IMG/VR virus record: IMGVR_UViG_3300046674_000334
Location: 1-49,599 of that record
Direction: 5' to 3' (one strand)
Length of the DNA: 49,599 nucleotides
Source: a virus
The translations under genes and the position numbers were made by a program. Below the pieces are notes generated by a model. It was given only the letters and a program-made list of their open reading frames with translations, did not search any database and was not told the origin of the DNA. Within the stretch, counting starts at the first letter, position 1; each line of letters begins with the position of its first letter. Positions 8,672 to 18,249 of this stretch are shown here, in pieces.

Positions 8672-9069
8672 CTGGCAGCCCGTTCGACATGCGTGACGTC
8701 CGGCGCCTGCAGCGCCACCTGGTGCGAGGTATCCCGCGGGCCAGGCGCGACACTCGGGCGGTCGTCGCCCGAGGCGCTCTGAACATCAAGAAGGAGTGGC
8801 GGCAGAACGCTCGCCAGTCCGCTCCGAAGCACGCTCCGTACTATCCGCGGACCGTCGGCTTCGACGTGCTCACGTTCGGCCCGGACCAGGTCTTGGCGAT
8901 CATCGGCCCGGACAAGTCCGGTGCTCAGGGCGCACTCGGCAACCTGCTGGAGTACGGGTCGGTGAAGAACCCGCCGCACAACGACGGCGGCCGCGCCCTG
9001 GTCAACGAGGTGCCGAGGTTCGAGGCGCAGATGGCGCTCATCCTGGAGCGCGGATTGACGTGGTGGTGA
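8668..9069 (+). CDS. HK97 gp10-like tail completion protein
   Basis: A 133-residue basic protein starting at a GTG that overlaps the previous stop. It begins with an Arg-rich helix and a segment KKEWRQNARQSAPKHAPYYPRTV, followed by a small beta part ending in LLEYGSVKNPPHN; this order is that of HK97-gp10/minor-tail completion proteins, which sit at the top of the tail. An earlier in-frame ATG at 8506 lies entirely inside the preceding gene and is not used. Confidence 0.72.
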   Translation: MTGSPFDMRDVRRLQRHLVRGIPRARRDTRAVVARGALNIKKEWRQNARQSAPKHAPYYPRTVGFDVLTFGPDQVLAIIGPDKSGAQGALGNLLEYGSVKNPPHNDGGRALVNEVPRFEAQMALILERGLTWW

Positions 9070-9073
9070 GCCG

Positions 9074-9484
9074 ATGACGACACCCGCCGTCCTGCCCCAC
9101 GTCGACGCCGTACAGGCCGCGCTGACCGGAGGCGGGCTGACCGTCTACGTCGGCGGCACGCCCACCGATACCGGATGGGCACCGCCCGACAAGTTCGCCG
9201 TGATCTACCCCGACCCTGGGATGGCCAGCCGCGCATCCCTCGCTGGGGAGCGCACCGACTTCACGAACCTGGTTCAGGTGACGTGCGTGGGCGCCTCGGT
9301 GGAGCGCGCTCTGTGGGTGGCCGACAAGGTACGCCAGGCTCTGTCCGGGCCGCTGACGGTAGCCGGACGCAAGACTTGGCAGCCCGAGGACCAGGGCGGT
9401 CCTCCCATTCAGCGCGACGACGACGTGACGCCGCCGCTCTGGTACGTGCCGGTGCAGTACCAGATCCAGTCCATCCCCTCCTGA
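9074..9484 (+). CDS. Tail terminator protein
   Basis: A 136-residue protein of the size and place of gpU-type tail terminators: after the gp10-like gene and before the tail tube gene. It has an alternating helix/strand pattern, with FTNLVQVTCVGASVERALWVADKVRQAL in the centre resembling the family's strand-helix unit. It would cap the growing tail tube and form the joint with the head. Confidence 0.72.
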   Translation: MTTPAVLPHVDAVQAALTGGGLTVYVGGTPTDTGWAPPDKFAVIYPDPGMASRASLAGERTDFTNLVQVTCVGASVERALWVADKVRQALSGPLTVAGRKTWQPEDQGGPPIQRDDDVTPPLWYVPVQYQIQSIPS

Positions 9485-9497
9485 CAGGAGAAACCCC

Positions 9498-9830
9498 ATG
9501 GCGCTTCTCGCGCAGCAGGTCATCGCCCGGAGCGGCCTGACCCCGACCTACTCGGCTGCCGCCGCATCAACCACGGTGACGTGTGGCGACCGCAGCTTCC
9601 TGCACGTCAAGAACACCAACGGTTCGAGCATGACCGTGACGGTCGCGGCGACAGCCCAGGTCGACGGCCAGGCCGTGGCCGACCTTGTCGTCACGGTCCC
9701 GGCGACGACCGGCGACAAGATGATCGGCCCCATCTCCAACAAGCTGTTCGCCAGTCTTGCTGATGGCGTCAGTGCATCGATCACCTACTCGTCGACCACG
9801 AGCGTCACCGTCGCCAACCTGGTCATCTGA
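9498..9830 (+). CDS. Small beta-rich structural protein
   Basis: A 110-residue Val/Thr/Ser/Ala-rich protein with a strong upstream AGGAG and good ATG. The pattern of alternating strands (FLHVKNTNGSSMTVTVAAT; VVTVPATTGDKMIGPI) suggests an Ig-like or jelly-roll fold typical of phage decoration or capsid/tail surface proteins. It lies between tail terminator and major tail protein and is followed by a terminator, suggesting abundant product. Whether it decorates head or tail cannot be decided. Confidence 0.6.
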   Translation: MALLAQQVIARSGLTPTYSAAAASTTVTCGDRSFLHVKNTNGSSMTVTVAATAQVDGQAVADLVVTVPATTGDKMIGPISNKLFASLADGVSASITYSSTTSVTVANLVI

Positions 9831-9847
9831 CCCCACCCACCCTGTAC

Positions 9848-9875
9848 GCCCCGTGCCGTCGGCCGGGGCTTTCTT
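9848..9875 (+). terminator. Intrinsic terminator before the tail tube gene
   Basis: A stem GCCCCG/CGGGGC, extended inward by GCC/GGC around a bulged T, is followed by TTTCTT. It lies between the small structural gene and the major tail protein. It may attenuate read-through into the tail genes or protect the upstream message. Confidence 0.75.
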
Positions 9876-9894
9876 CATGCCCTGAGGAGGGCCC

Positions 9895-10377
9895 ATGTCT
9901 GACCTGATCAGTGACGGTAAGACCCGCGTGGCCTGGCTGTCGACCTGCGCGAACATCAACGCGCCGACCGTGGCCGAGCTCAACGCCGGAGCCGACTACA
10001 CCAAGCGGATCACCCCCGACGGGCTCAAGGTCGACCCCAGCACGGCGGACGTCGACACCAGCTCGCTCGCGTCGAAGTTCGACACCAAGACGGTCGGCAG
10101 GGTGGGATTCGAGACCGAGGTCACCTTCAAGCGCGGTGACATCGGCGGGGCTGACGATGCCCCGTTCTCGACGTTGAAGTACGGGGTCAGCGGCTACCTG
10201 GTCGTGCGGCGAGGCATCGACTACGCCACGGTCTGGACAGTCGGACAGAAGGTCGAGGTCTACCCGATCACCTGCGGCGAGCCCGCAAACTCCAGCCCGG
10301 CGGCGAACGAGGTCATGAAGTTCGTCAGCCCGATGAAGGTCACGGACCCGCCTGCCACTGCTGCGACGGTCGCCTGA
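9895..10377 (+). CDS. Major tail (tube) protein
   Basis: A 160-residue protein preceded by GAGGAGG and followed directly by the tail assembly chaperones, the invariant siphovirus order. The fold pattern is beta-rich with one helix; the segment GYLVVRRGIDYATVWTVGQK and a C-terminal Ala/Thr tail match actinophage tube proteins. It polymerises into the tail tube around the tape measure. The upstream terminator suggests separate control of its expression. Confidence 0.85.
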   Translation: MSDLISDGKTRVAWLSTCANINAPTVAELNAGADYTKRITPDGLKVDPSTADVDTSSLASKFDTKTVGRVGFETEVTFKRGDIGGADDAPFSTLKYGVSGYLVVRRGIDYATVWTVGQKVEVYPITCGEPANSSPAANEVMKFVSPMKVTDPPATAATVA

Positions 10378-10895
10378 TGCCGGACATCAAGGAACTTCTG
10401 GCCAAGGCCAGGCCGCGCGAGCGCACGATCAAGCTGCTGCTCGCCGGGGACATCGCCGGAGAAATCGAGCGCCTCGAGGGCAAGCTGCGGGAAGTATCGG
10501 AGGACTGGCAGCCCGGCGACCTCACCGACCAACACCCAGGCAAGGCGATCTCGGCGCAGATCGCCAAGTTGCGCGAGCAGGCCCGGGAGTCCGAGGCGGA
10601 GTTCAAGCTGCGGAACATCGGCGACGAGGCGTACTCGTCGCTGATGGCCGCGCACCCTGCGACGAACGAGAACGAGGGCTTCGACTCGGTGACGTTCCCA
10701 CCAGCCCTGATCGCCGCGTCGTGCGTCGACCCGGTCATGGCCGTGGACGACGTCAAGGCGTTGTTCGAGGTCATCACTCAGGGGCAGATCAAGGACCTGT
10801 TCGACGCCGCCTGGGATGTCCACAACTCCTCGGGACTCGTCCCTTTCTCGCTGGCCGGCTCCGCACTCCTGGCGGCCCTTGGCGACGTGAAGTAG
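10377..10895 (+). CDS. Tail assembly chaperone (short, gpG-like)
   Basis: A 172-residue, mostly helical acidic protein encoded between tube and tape measure genes. It begins at the ATG overlapping the tube stop. Position and helical make-up identify it as the first chaperone, which binds the tape measure and recruits tube subunits. Translation runs normally to TAG 10893-10895; a fraction of ribosomes should shift at 10841-10847 to make the longer product listed separately. Confidence 0.85.
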   Translation: MPDIKELLAKARPRERTIKLLLAGDIAGEIERLEGKLREVSEDWQPGDLTDQHPGKAISAQIAKLREQARESEAEFKLRNIGDEAYSSLMAAHPATNENEGFDSVTFPPALIAASCVDPVMAVDDVKALFEVITQGQIKDLFDAAWDVHNSSGLVPFSLAGSALLAALGDVK

Positions 10896-11209
10896 AAACC
10901 GCACGGGCGTGGCACGTTCCCCGCTCGGTCTTCCTCGGCCGCGTCGTCGCCCCTGGCGAACCGCTGTTCACCGAGGAGGACCGGGCGTGGGCGCTCGCCC
11001 TGGCGGAAGTCGAGGCGGACACCTGCCCCGACTGCGGTGAGCCCTGGTCAGAGGCCACCAACCAGGAGAACGAATTCGAGTACAAGGCCGCCCTTGTGAT
11101 GTGCCACGCCTGCGCCACCTCGGCAAAGGCTGTGCGCGCTCACCAGGACAACAAGGGCTCGACCGACGGACTCCACGTCCACATCCAGCACCGCAAGAGC
11201 AGGAGGTGA
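10377..11209 (+). CDS. Tail assembly chaperone, -1 frameshift product (gpGT-like)
   Basis: The second frame, -1 to the short chaperone, is open to 11209 and has no good start of its own. Reading 10377-10847 then re-reading from 10847 gives about 277 residues. The added part contains CPDC (near TCPDCGEPW) and a later CHAC, suggesting a zinc-binding module. The slip site is C CCT TTC at 10841-10847 in the correct X XXY YYZ phase. Programmed frameshifting here is conserved in long-tailed phages; the exact ratio is unknown. Confidence 0.82.
10841..10847 (+). promoter_or_regulatory. -1 ribosomal frameshift slippery site
   Basis: The heptamer CCCTTTC lies in phase as C CCT TTC (codons GTC CCT TTC). 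After a one-base slip Pro reads CCC and Phe reads TTT, so pairing is kept in both sites. It lies 48 bases before the zero-frame stop and leads straight into the downstream -1 frame. GC-rich sequence follows, which could form a stimulating structure. Confidence 0.75.
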
Positions 11210-11212
11210 GCC

Positions 11213-14200
11213 GTGGCCGTCCGTACCGTCACCGTCCGGCTCCGCGCCGACATCTCCAACTACACCCGCGGGATGCGGCAGGCCTCGGACAACACGTCCC
11301 GTCTCGCCAACGCGAGTGCGGCCACTGGTGCGGCGATGCTCGCTGGGTTCGCAGTCGCAGCCGCAGCTGCGGCGAGGTTCGACAAGGCCCTGAGTGGCGT
11401 TCGCGCAGTCTCCGGTGCGACGTCGGCCCAGATGAAGCAGCTACGTGCCGCCGCGTTGGACGCTGGTAAGACAACCTCGTTCAGCGCGACGGAGGCGGCA
11501 AATGCCGAGGCGGAGCTGGCTCGCGCTGGTGTCTCGGTCGCCAACATCACCGGAGGCGCCCTGAAGGGGGCCCTGGCGCTGGCCGCGTCTGGCCAGGTCG
11601 ACGTTGCCGAGGCTGCAGTGACGGCAGCCCAGGCCATGAACACGTTCGGCCTCCAGGGCAAGGACGTCACGCACATCGCCGACCTCCTCGCGGCCGGTGC
11701 GAACAAGACGGCTGCCGACGTGCACGGCTTGGGTATGGCGATGCGCATGGGCGGCCTGCTTGCCCACCAGACGGGCCTGTCCATTGAGGACACCGTCGGT
11801 ACCCTGTCCGCGTTCGCTGACCACGCGCTGATCGGCTCCGACGCCGGTACGTCGCTGAAGACGATGCTGCAGCGGCTCGTTCCGCAGTCCAAAGAGGCAC
11901 AGGCCGCGATGGACCAGATCGGCTTCTCGGCCTACGACTCCACTGGCAAGTTCGTCGGGCTGTCCGAACTCGCCGGCCGGATGAAGACCAGCTTCAGCAA
12001 ACTGACGCCTGAGGCCCGCAACAGTGCCATGGCCACCATCTTCGGCGCGGACGCCGTTCGGTCCGCAACGATCCTGTACGAGCTCGGCTCGGACGGCATC
12101 GACAAGTACGTCAAGAGCGTCAACGACTCCGGCGCCGCCCAGCGCATGGCCGCCATCCAGACCGACAACCTGATGGGCGACCTCGAGCGCCTGCGCGGCG
12201 CCCTGGAAGTCGCCCTCATCGAAGGCGGGTCTGCGGCAAACGGCGCCCTGCGCGACATGACCCAGTGGGTCACCGCACTCGTCAACGCCTACAACGAGCT
12301 GCCGCCCGGCCTGCAGCACGCGGTGACTGGCTTCATGGGGATCGGTGGCGCGGTCGCATTCGTGGCGGGCGGGATGCTCCTGCTCCTGCCCCGGATCGCC
12401 GCGACGCGGGCGGCGCTCGTCTCGATGGGCGTCACCGCGACGACGGTGCGGGCCGCCATGATGGCCCTGGGCCGGCTCACTCTCGTCGTCGGCGGTCTCG
12501 CAGCGGTGTCCTTCGGTGTCGAGACACTGATGAAGCAGTTCGACGAGGCACCGCCCAACGTCACGAAATTGACCAATGCCCTAGTGGACTTGGCAGTCAA
12601 GGGCAAGGCGGGCGGTGAGCTCACCAAGGCGTTCGGAAAGGACCTGGACGGGTTCGGGGAGTCGGCCGCCCGTATCGCCCACGCGGGCGTCCTCGACAAG
12701 GTCGGCGACTCCCTTTACAAGATCACCCACTTCGGTTCGGACGCAGTCGACCTCACCGAGGCGCGCGACCAGGTCAACAGCCTCGACGAGGCCCTGGCCG
12801 GGCTCGTCTCTGCCGGATCCCCGGATGTGGCAGCGGAAGCCTTCAAGCGGATGGCGGTCGAGGCTGAGGCGCAGGGCACGTCCACGGAGAAGCTGCGGAC
12901 ACTGCTGCCGCAGTACTCCGAGGCGCTGTCCGGGCTGGACACGTCGCAGAAGCTCGCGGCCGGCGGGCAGAAGGAACTCGGCGACGCGGCCGCTATGACC
13001 GCGGATGAGATGAAGGACCAGCGGAGCGAGGCGGAGAAGCTCACCGACGCCCTGAAGACGCTGAACGGGATCAACATCTCGTCGGCAGAAGCGGAGATCG
13101 GTTTCCGGAAGTCGCTCGCCGACCTCACTGGCGCTGTGAAGGACAACGGCCACAGCTTGGACGTCACCACGGAGAAGGGCCGCGCGGTCAAGGGCGCGTT
13201 CCTCGATGCGGCAAAGGCGGCGATGGACCACGCCGAAGCTGTCGGCGAGCAGATGAACTCCCAGGAGGCCGGTCAGATCGTCCTGGAGAAGGACATCGGG
13301 TTGCTGAAGAAGCAGATGGCCGCGGCCGGGTTCTCGGCGGACGCGATCGAGAAGCTCACCGGCGCCTACCTGCAAATGCCCGGGGTCGCGACGACGACGA
13401 TCAGCGCCGAGACCAAGGGCGCCATGGACAACCTGAAAACCGTCCAGGACAAGATCCGGAACACGAAGGGCCGCTCGGTCACGATCAGCGCCCTGACGAA
13501 GGCCGCCGAGCAGCAGCTGAAGGACCTCGGGTTCAAGGTCACGCACATGAAGAACGGGAAGGTGAGCGTCACTATCCCGACCGGGCCCCCGAAGAGCGCC
13601 ATCTCGGCGATTCAGCGGGCGATCAATGCCCTGCGGAACAAGAACATCACCATCACCACGTATCGGCGGACGATCGCCACCAGCAATACGTCCGGCCGGC
13701 CCAGCTCCGGCGAGGGCGGGGAGTCGAAGTACGCGCGCGGTGGCCTGGTCCGGCGCTATGCCGCGGGCGGCGCGGTGCAGATGTTCCCGGGCGGCGGTCC
13801 CATCGTCGGCCCGGGTACGGGCACCTCGGACAGCATCCCAGCGCTGGTCAGCAACGGCGAGTACGTCATCAAGGCCGACGCGGTCCGCAAGTACGGCGTC
13901 GCAATGCTCGACCGGATGAACGCCAAGCGGTTCGCCTCTGGTGGTCTCGCCGGGTTCACGTACACCCCGACCGGGGCGTCCGTGCTGGGCGGTCCGACCG
14001 ACGCCAAGGAGCGGTACGACAAGGAACTCGCCGACCTGAAGAAGGCCTGGGAGGACCTGAACAAGGCGTTGTCCGACGCGAAGAAGAAGGCCAACTCCCT
14101 CAAAGATGCCGAACGGAACTTGTCGAAGGTCCGCCACGGCCATCACACAGCTCGGCAGCTGGAAGCGGCGAAGGACCGGGTCGCCGACGCGAAGAAGGCG

Positions 14201-15259
14201 AAGAAGGCCGCGGACAACAAGGTCAAGGCGGAGCGCCAGGACGTCTACGACGCGGACAAGGCGCTCGGTGTGAAGAAGGGGGCCAAGGCTCCCACCTCGT
14301 TCAACCTGGCGGCCTACCAGCTCCAGCTGTCGAAGTCTTTGGCCGCGACGGAGAAGTGGCGCTCGAACCTGTCGAAGATCGGGAAGCGGGGAGGTGAGGA
14401 GGTTCGGGCCCTGCTGGAGTCCATGGGCGAGGACGGATACTCCCTCGTCAACGCTCTCGCGGGCGCATCGGACAAGCAGTTCAAGGACATCGTGTCCAAG
14501 CTGCAAAAGACCGGCGAGGCCGCGAAGGCGACTTTGGCCGACTTCACCCAGCAGCTCGGCGCAGCGACCAAGACCAACCAGCAGTTCGCCACGGACCTGC
14601 AGACCCTCGCCTCGAAGGGATACGGGGACCTGGCACAGGCTCTCGCGGCGCAGGGCGACGCCAACGCCCAGGCGCTCGCCCACACAGCAGCAACCGGGAA
14701 GCCGGCCGACGTCGCGAAGGCCAACGCCGCAGTCGGCGCAGCCGGCGGGACGCTGTCCGGCGACGACCTCTCCAACGCCCTGCTGCTGCTCACCACCCTG
14801 CGGGGCGGATCAGGGCGCGGGTATGCCGAGCTGCTCGCGGCGGGGCTGGACCCGGGCACCATCCGGGACCTGGTCCCCAAGATGCTCGACCAGCTCAAGA
14901 AGCTGCCCGGCCAGTACCGGGACGTGTTCCTGAAGCAGTTCACCGCCCAGACCGGCATCAAAACGATGGCCCGCGGCGGCATCCTCACCGGACCCCAGAT
15001 GGTCCTCGGAGGCGAGGCCGGGGTGCCCGAGTCGTGGATCCCCCACGACGGGTCCGCCCGGTCTCGGTCCCTGCTGCAGGCCACCGCCCGGCTCATGGGC
15101 TACGACGCCCGCCCGGCCAGCCGCTTCGGCTCCAGCAGCGGAAGCGGTGGCGGTGCGCACTACGACCAGCGCGTCACCAACCTGACTCTCAACGGGGCCA
15201 AGCAGTCCTCCGCCGAGCAGGCGCGCGACATGGCACGCCAACTGATGTTCATCGGCTGA
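11213..15259 (+). CDS. Tail tape measure protein
   Basis: A 1348-residue protein, by far the longest in the window. Residues about 60-330 carry the TP901-type tape-measure domain (for example NAEAELARAGVSVANITGG, MRMGGLLAHQTGLS). Hydrophobic helices lie near 370-440, long coiled coils around 940-1010, and Gly/Ser-rich repeats AARGG- or YARGG-like (with LVSNGEYVI) in the second half. It sets tail length: at about 1.5 angstrom per residue, near 200 nm. GTG start follows the frameshift product by three bases with GGAGG upstream. Confidence 0.96.
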   Translation: MAVRTVTVRLRADISNYTRGMRQASDNTSRLANASAATGAAMLAGFAVAAAAAARFDKALSGVRAVSGATSAQMKQLRAAALDAGKTTSFSATEAANAEAELARAGVSVANITGGALKGALALAASGQVDVAEAAVTAAQAMNTFGLQGKDVTHIADLLAAGANKTAADVHGLGMAMRMGGLLAHQTGLSIEDTVGTLSAFADHALIGSDAGTSLKTMLQRLVPQSKEAQAAMDQIGFSAYDSTGKFVGLSELAGRMKTSFSKLTPEARNSAMATIFGADAVRSATILYELGSDGIDKYVKSVNDSGAAQRMAAIQTDNLMGDLERLRGALEVALIEGGSAANGALRDMTQWVTALVNAYNELPPGLQHAVTGFMGIGGAVAFVAGGMLLLLPRIAATRAALVSMGVTATTVRAAMMALGRLTLVVGGLAAVSFGVETLMKQFDEAPPNVTKLTNALVDLAVKGKAGGELTKAFGKDLDGFGESAARIAHAGVLDKVGDSLYKITHFGSDAVDLTEARDQVNSLDEALAGLVSAGSPDVAAEAFKRMAVEAEAQGTSTEKLRTLLPQYSEALSGLDTSQKLAAGGQKELGDAAAMTADEMKDQRSEAEKLTDALKTLNGINISSAEAEIGFRKSLADLTGAVKDNGHSLDVTTEKGRAVKGAFLDAAKAAMDHAEAVGEQMNSQEAGQIVLEKDIGLLKKQMAAAGFSADAIEKLTGAYLQMPGVATTTISAETKGAMDNLKTVQDKIRNTKGRSVTISALTKAAEQQLKDLGFKVTHMKNGKVSVTIPTGPPKSAISAIQRAINALRNKNITITTYRRTIATSNTSGRPSSGEGGESKYARGGLVRRYAAGGAVQMFPGGGPIVGPGTGTSDSIPALVSNGEYVIKADAVRKYGVAMLDRMNAKRFASGGLAGFTYTPTGASVLGGPTDAKERYDKELADLKKAWEDLNKALSDAKKKANSLKDAERNLSKVRHGHHTARQLEAAKDRVADAKKAKKAADNKVKAERQDVYDADKALGVKKGAKAPTSFNLAAYQLQLSKSLAATEKWRSNLSKIGKRGGEEVRALLESMGEDGYSLVNALAGASDKQFKDIVSKLQKTGEAAKATLADFTQQLGAATKTNQQFATDLQTLASKGYGDLAQALAAQGDANAQALAHTAATGKPADVAKANAAVGAAGGTLSGDDLSNALLLLTTLRGGSGRGYAELLAAGLDPGTIRDLVPKMLDQLKKLPGQYRDVFLKQFTAQTGIKTMARGGILTGPQMVLGGEAGVPESWIPHDGSARSRSLLQATARLMGYDARPASRFGSSSGSGGGAHYDQRVTNLTLNGAKQSSAEQARDMARQLMFIG

Positions 15260-15270
15260 GGGGAGGTCGC

Positions 15271-16128
15271 GTGACATACACACCAGGACAGGCACTGGGC
15301 GGCTTGATGGCCACGCTCGGCCCTCTGCCGCTCGGCTCCGTCGACGAGCAGGGCGTGGCCTGGCGCCTGCAAGAGATGGACGGCTGGGATTCCCCCGACG
15401 TGCGGGCGGAATCCCAGCTACGGGAAGCGGACCACGGCGCGTGGCCGAGCCCGGTGTATCTCGGCGAACGGCCCATCACCTTGGGCGGATCGATCGAAGC
15501 GCCGGACCTGGCCACGCTCGACGGCGCCATCGACCGGCTGCGGGCACTGCCCCTCATGGGCACCGTGCTCACGGTGATGGAGACGGTGCCAAAGCAGGCC
15601 GTGGTCCGCCGCTCCGGGCGGATCCTCATCAAGTACGTGACCGACACCGTGGCGTCGTACAGCGTCCTGGTCACGGCCGCCGACCCGCGGCTGTACGCCA
15701 CGGCAGAGACCGTGACCACCCTCCGGCTACCCACCGTGACCGGAGGCCTCACGTTCCCGGTCACGCTGCCAATGACGATCGACGCAACGGTGGTCGCCGG
15801 AGACACCACGGTCGTCAACGCCGGATCGATCGACGCCCGGCCGCAGCTGCGCATCGCAGGGCCGGTGTCCCAGCCGCTCATCTCGGTGACGGGACCGGAC
15901 GGAACGTCGACCTCCCTGCTGTACGGCGGGGACATCGACGCGGGGGACTGGCTGGACCTGGACTGCGACGCGCACACCGCCGACTACAACGGCGTCGCGT
16001 CCCGCCGGTCGCTGGCCTCCGGCACGTGGCCGGTGCTGCAGCCCGGCGCCTCCAACCTCGCGTTCCGGGCAGGTGCCTACTCGGCCGCCGCCACCCTGAC
16101 CGTCACCTACCGATCCGCCTGGATGTGA
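15271..16128 (+). CDS. Distal tail protein
   Basis: A 285-residue protein directly after the tape measure. GTG 15271 follows GGGAGG; a longer in-frame reading begins inside the tape measure gene and is rejected. The N-terminal part has the Dit-type motif GVAWRLQEMDGWDSPDVR, strands and a later ITVS/YRSAWM-type end. Dit forms the hexameric hub joining the tube to the tip. Its place matches all siphovirus tail clusters. Confidence 0.8.
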   Translation: MTYTPGQALGGLMATLGPLPLGSVDEQGVAWRLQEMDGWDSPDVRAESQLREADHGAWPSPVYLGERPITLGGSIEAPDLATLDGAIDRLRALPLMGTVLTVMETVPKQAVVRRSGRILIKYVTDTVASYSVLVTAADPRLYATAETVTTLRLPTVTGGLTFPVTLPMTIDATVVAGDTTVVNAGSIDARPQLRIAGPVSQPLISVTGPDGTSTSLLYGGDIDAGDWLDLDCDAHTADYNGVASRRSLASGTWPVLQPGASNLAFRAGAYSAAATLTVTYRSAWM

Positions 16129-16135
16129 GGCACGC

Positions 16136-17170
16136 ATGACCATCACCGCGTTTCCGATCAACGCCTCGTCAGGCAGCCCCTCCTACGCCTCGCAGAGCTT
16201 CCGTCAGGCCCTGGCCGCGCTCCTGTCCCCGGGGGCGGGCGGCCTGCAGGTACAGGCTGGCGTCCGGCCCGGCGGCGGTCTCGCCGTATCTGTGGCCGGG
16301 ACCACCATCACCATCACCGCCGGGGCCGGCGTGGTCCAGGGCGGCTCCTCGGCGGTTCAGGGCCCGTATCTGTTCTACTCCGACGCCTCCGTCACCAGGA
16401 CCCTGACCGCCGCGAACGCGACGAACCCCCGGGTGGACCTGGTGTACGCGCGGATCCGGGACACCGACGCCGATGCGTCCGGCGCCCGGGACGGCGACGT
16501 GCTGTACCTCGCGGGTACGGCTGCCGCGTCGCCGGTTGCTCCGACTCCCGCCGATCCGTCGTACATCGTGCTCGCCACGATCAGCGTGCCCAAGTCGGGC
16601 AGCGGGTCGCCGTCGGTGTCGACCGCGACCCGCGCGTACACGGCGGCCGCGGGCGGCGTCACCGTCGGCTCGGTTGCCCCGGCCGCCCCGTACACCGGGC
16701 AGCTGTGGGACTCCGGAGACGGGCTGCGGCGCTGGACCGGCACCGAATGGCGGTACCTGAAGTACGACCCGCAGGTCTCCAAGCAGATCAGCGCCCCGGG
16801 GAGTTTCCCGGTCACCGCCACATTCACCGACTTCCTGGCAGGCCAGTGGCCGCCGTTGACGTTCACGGTGCCGCCGTCCGGCATGGCATGGATCTCCATC
16901 GGCGGGGCCGTCCACAACCAGGTCACCAGCACGTCCACAGTCTGGGTCGTCTGGCGTGCAAGCGGCGGCTACACGGCTGCCGCGAACGCCGAGAACGGCG
17001 TGGCCGCTGCTGGCGGCCGCACCTACGCCACCCGGCGCGTCCTCGTCACTGGAATGACGCCCGGCGCGTCCGTAACCCTGACACCGCAGTGGTACGTCTC
17101 CAGCGTCGGCACTGTCGGCACGCAGACGTTCACCACGTCCGGGCAGATGAGCGTGGAGCCGATCGCGTGA
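16136..17170 (+). CDS. Minor tail protein (tip/fibre)
   Basis: A 344-residue protein rich in Ala, Gly, Thr and Val. Its first 170 residues (LVYARIRDTDADASGARDG, then APTPADPSYIVLATISVP) match the shape of baseplate or fibre-stem proteins; a C-terminal 120-residue beta domain could bind the cell surface. It sits between Dit and another tip protein and is followed by an overlapping GTG. Receptor binding is an inference from position. Confidence 0.65.
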   Translation: MTITAFPINASSGSPSYASQSFRQALAALLSPGAGGLQVQAGVRPGGGLAVSVAGTTITITAGAGVVQGGSSAVQGPYLFYSDASVTRTLTAANATNPRVDLVYARIRDTDADASGARDGDVLYLAGTAAASPVAPTPADPSYIVLATISVPKSGSGSPSVSTATRAYTAAAGGVTVGSVAPAAPYTGQLWDSGDGLRRWTGTEWRYLKYDPQVSKQISAPGSFPVTATFTDFLAGQWPPLTFTVPPSGMAWISIGGAVHNQVTSTSTVWVVWRASGGYTAAANAENGVAAAGGRTYATRRVLVTGMTPGASVTLTPQWYVSSVGTVGTQTFTTSGQMSVEPIA

Positions 17171-18249
17171 CCCGCGGCCGCCCGGTGGAGCTGGACTGGT
17201 ACGGGTGCGACCTCAGGTCCGGGCAGATCATCGAGCAGCTGCAGGCCATCACTTCCCCGCCGCTGTCCCGAAAGCTCGGTGCGTCCACCACGGCCACCAT
17301 GTCGCTGACCCTGGACGGGGCACCCCGCGAATGGGAGGCCGCAACCACGCCAGGGCGCACGATGCTCGTCCCCGTTGACCGGGCCACGGACCTGCCGATC
17401 GGCGCCTGGCTGACCCTGACCCGGGCGGGTGGCTCAGCACCGACGGTCGAGCTGGGTGGCGCTACCCCCGAGGCGTACTTCGACCGCCGGTACACGGCGC
17501 CGGTCTCCCAGTTCGGTGTCGACCAGGCAGTCCTCTTCACCCAGACCGGCGCCCCGCTCGGCGTGGACGCACCGCCGTTCGTCTTCGACGCTCCGGCCTC
17601 CGGGATCCTCGGGTCGTACAGCGTGGGCGACGGTGACGACCGCACCATCTTGTCCGTGTGGCAGGAGCTCACGGCCGGCGGCGGACCCGAGTGGACGGTC
17701 GACACCGCCTGGAACAACGACAGGACCGGTTTCACCTTGCCGATCCGGGTCCGCGCACAGATCGGCACGGTCACCACCACCCCTGAACCGATCTTCGACC
17801 TGCCCGGCAGCATCTCCAGCTACACGCTCAACGAGTCCTACGAAGAGGGCAAGGGCGCTACCAGCGTGCTGGCGTCCGGCGAGGGCGAGGGCACCTCGCG
17901 ACTGCGCTCCGAGCTGGTAACCGCCGATGACCTGCTGGCCGCCGGGTACTGCCGTTGGGAGCACCGCTACACCCCAGCAGACGGCCTGACCGACCCCGAC
18001 CAGCTCACCGCCCACGCCCGCGAGGAACTCGCCGTCACCCGCGCCGGCGCCACCGTCTGGACCGTCGAGGCCGTCGCCTCCCGGGCACCGCGCGTCATCG
18101 CCGACTTCGGCCTGGGCGACAGCATCCGCATCGAGATCACTCGCTCACCGCGGCACCCCAACGGCGCCACCACAGTGGCCCGCTGCTGGTCCTGGTCTCT
18201 CGACCCCGGCCAGGACCGCATCTCACCGATCCTCGTGGAGGACTCCTGA
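17167..18249 (+). CDS. Minor tail protein (tail hub-type)
   Basis: A 360-residue beta-rich protein. It begins at GTG 17167 overlapping the previous stop; an earlier ATG at 16705 lies in the preceding gene. The N-terminal half (VELDWYGCDLRSGQIIEQL) and a domain ending in GLGDSIRIEITRSPRHPNG resemble tail-associated hub proteins of actinophages with an OB-like piece. It probably forms part of the tip between the distal tail protein and fibres. No peptidase motif was seen. Confidence 0.65.
   Translation: MTRGRPVELDWYGCDLRSGQIIEQLQAITSPPLSRKLGASTTATMSLTLDGAPREWEAATTPGRTMLVPVDRATDLPIGAWLTLTRAGGSAPTVELGGATPEAYFDRRYTAPVSQFGVDQAVLFTQTGAPLGVDAPPFVFDAPASGILGSYSVGDGDDRTILSVWQELTAGGGPEWTVDTAWNNDRTGFTLPIRVRAQIGTVTTTPEPIFDLPGSISSYTLNESYEEGKGATSVLASGEGEGTSRLRSELVTADDLLAAGYCRWEHRYTPADGLTDPDQLTAHAREELAVTRAGATVWTVEAVASRAPRVIADFGLGDSIRIEITRSPRHPNGATTVARCWSWSLDPGQDRISPILVEDS

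Noticed and set aside
12581-14683. A 700-codon open frame on the - strand
   Set aside because: Antisense to the tape measure gene; Arg/Leu/Gly-rich with no motif or ribosome site. A shadow of high-GC coding.
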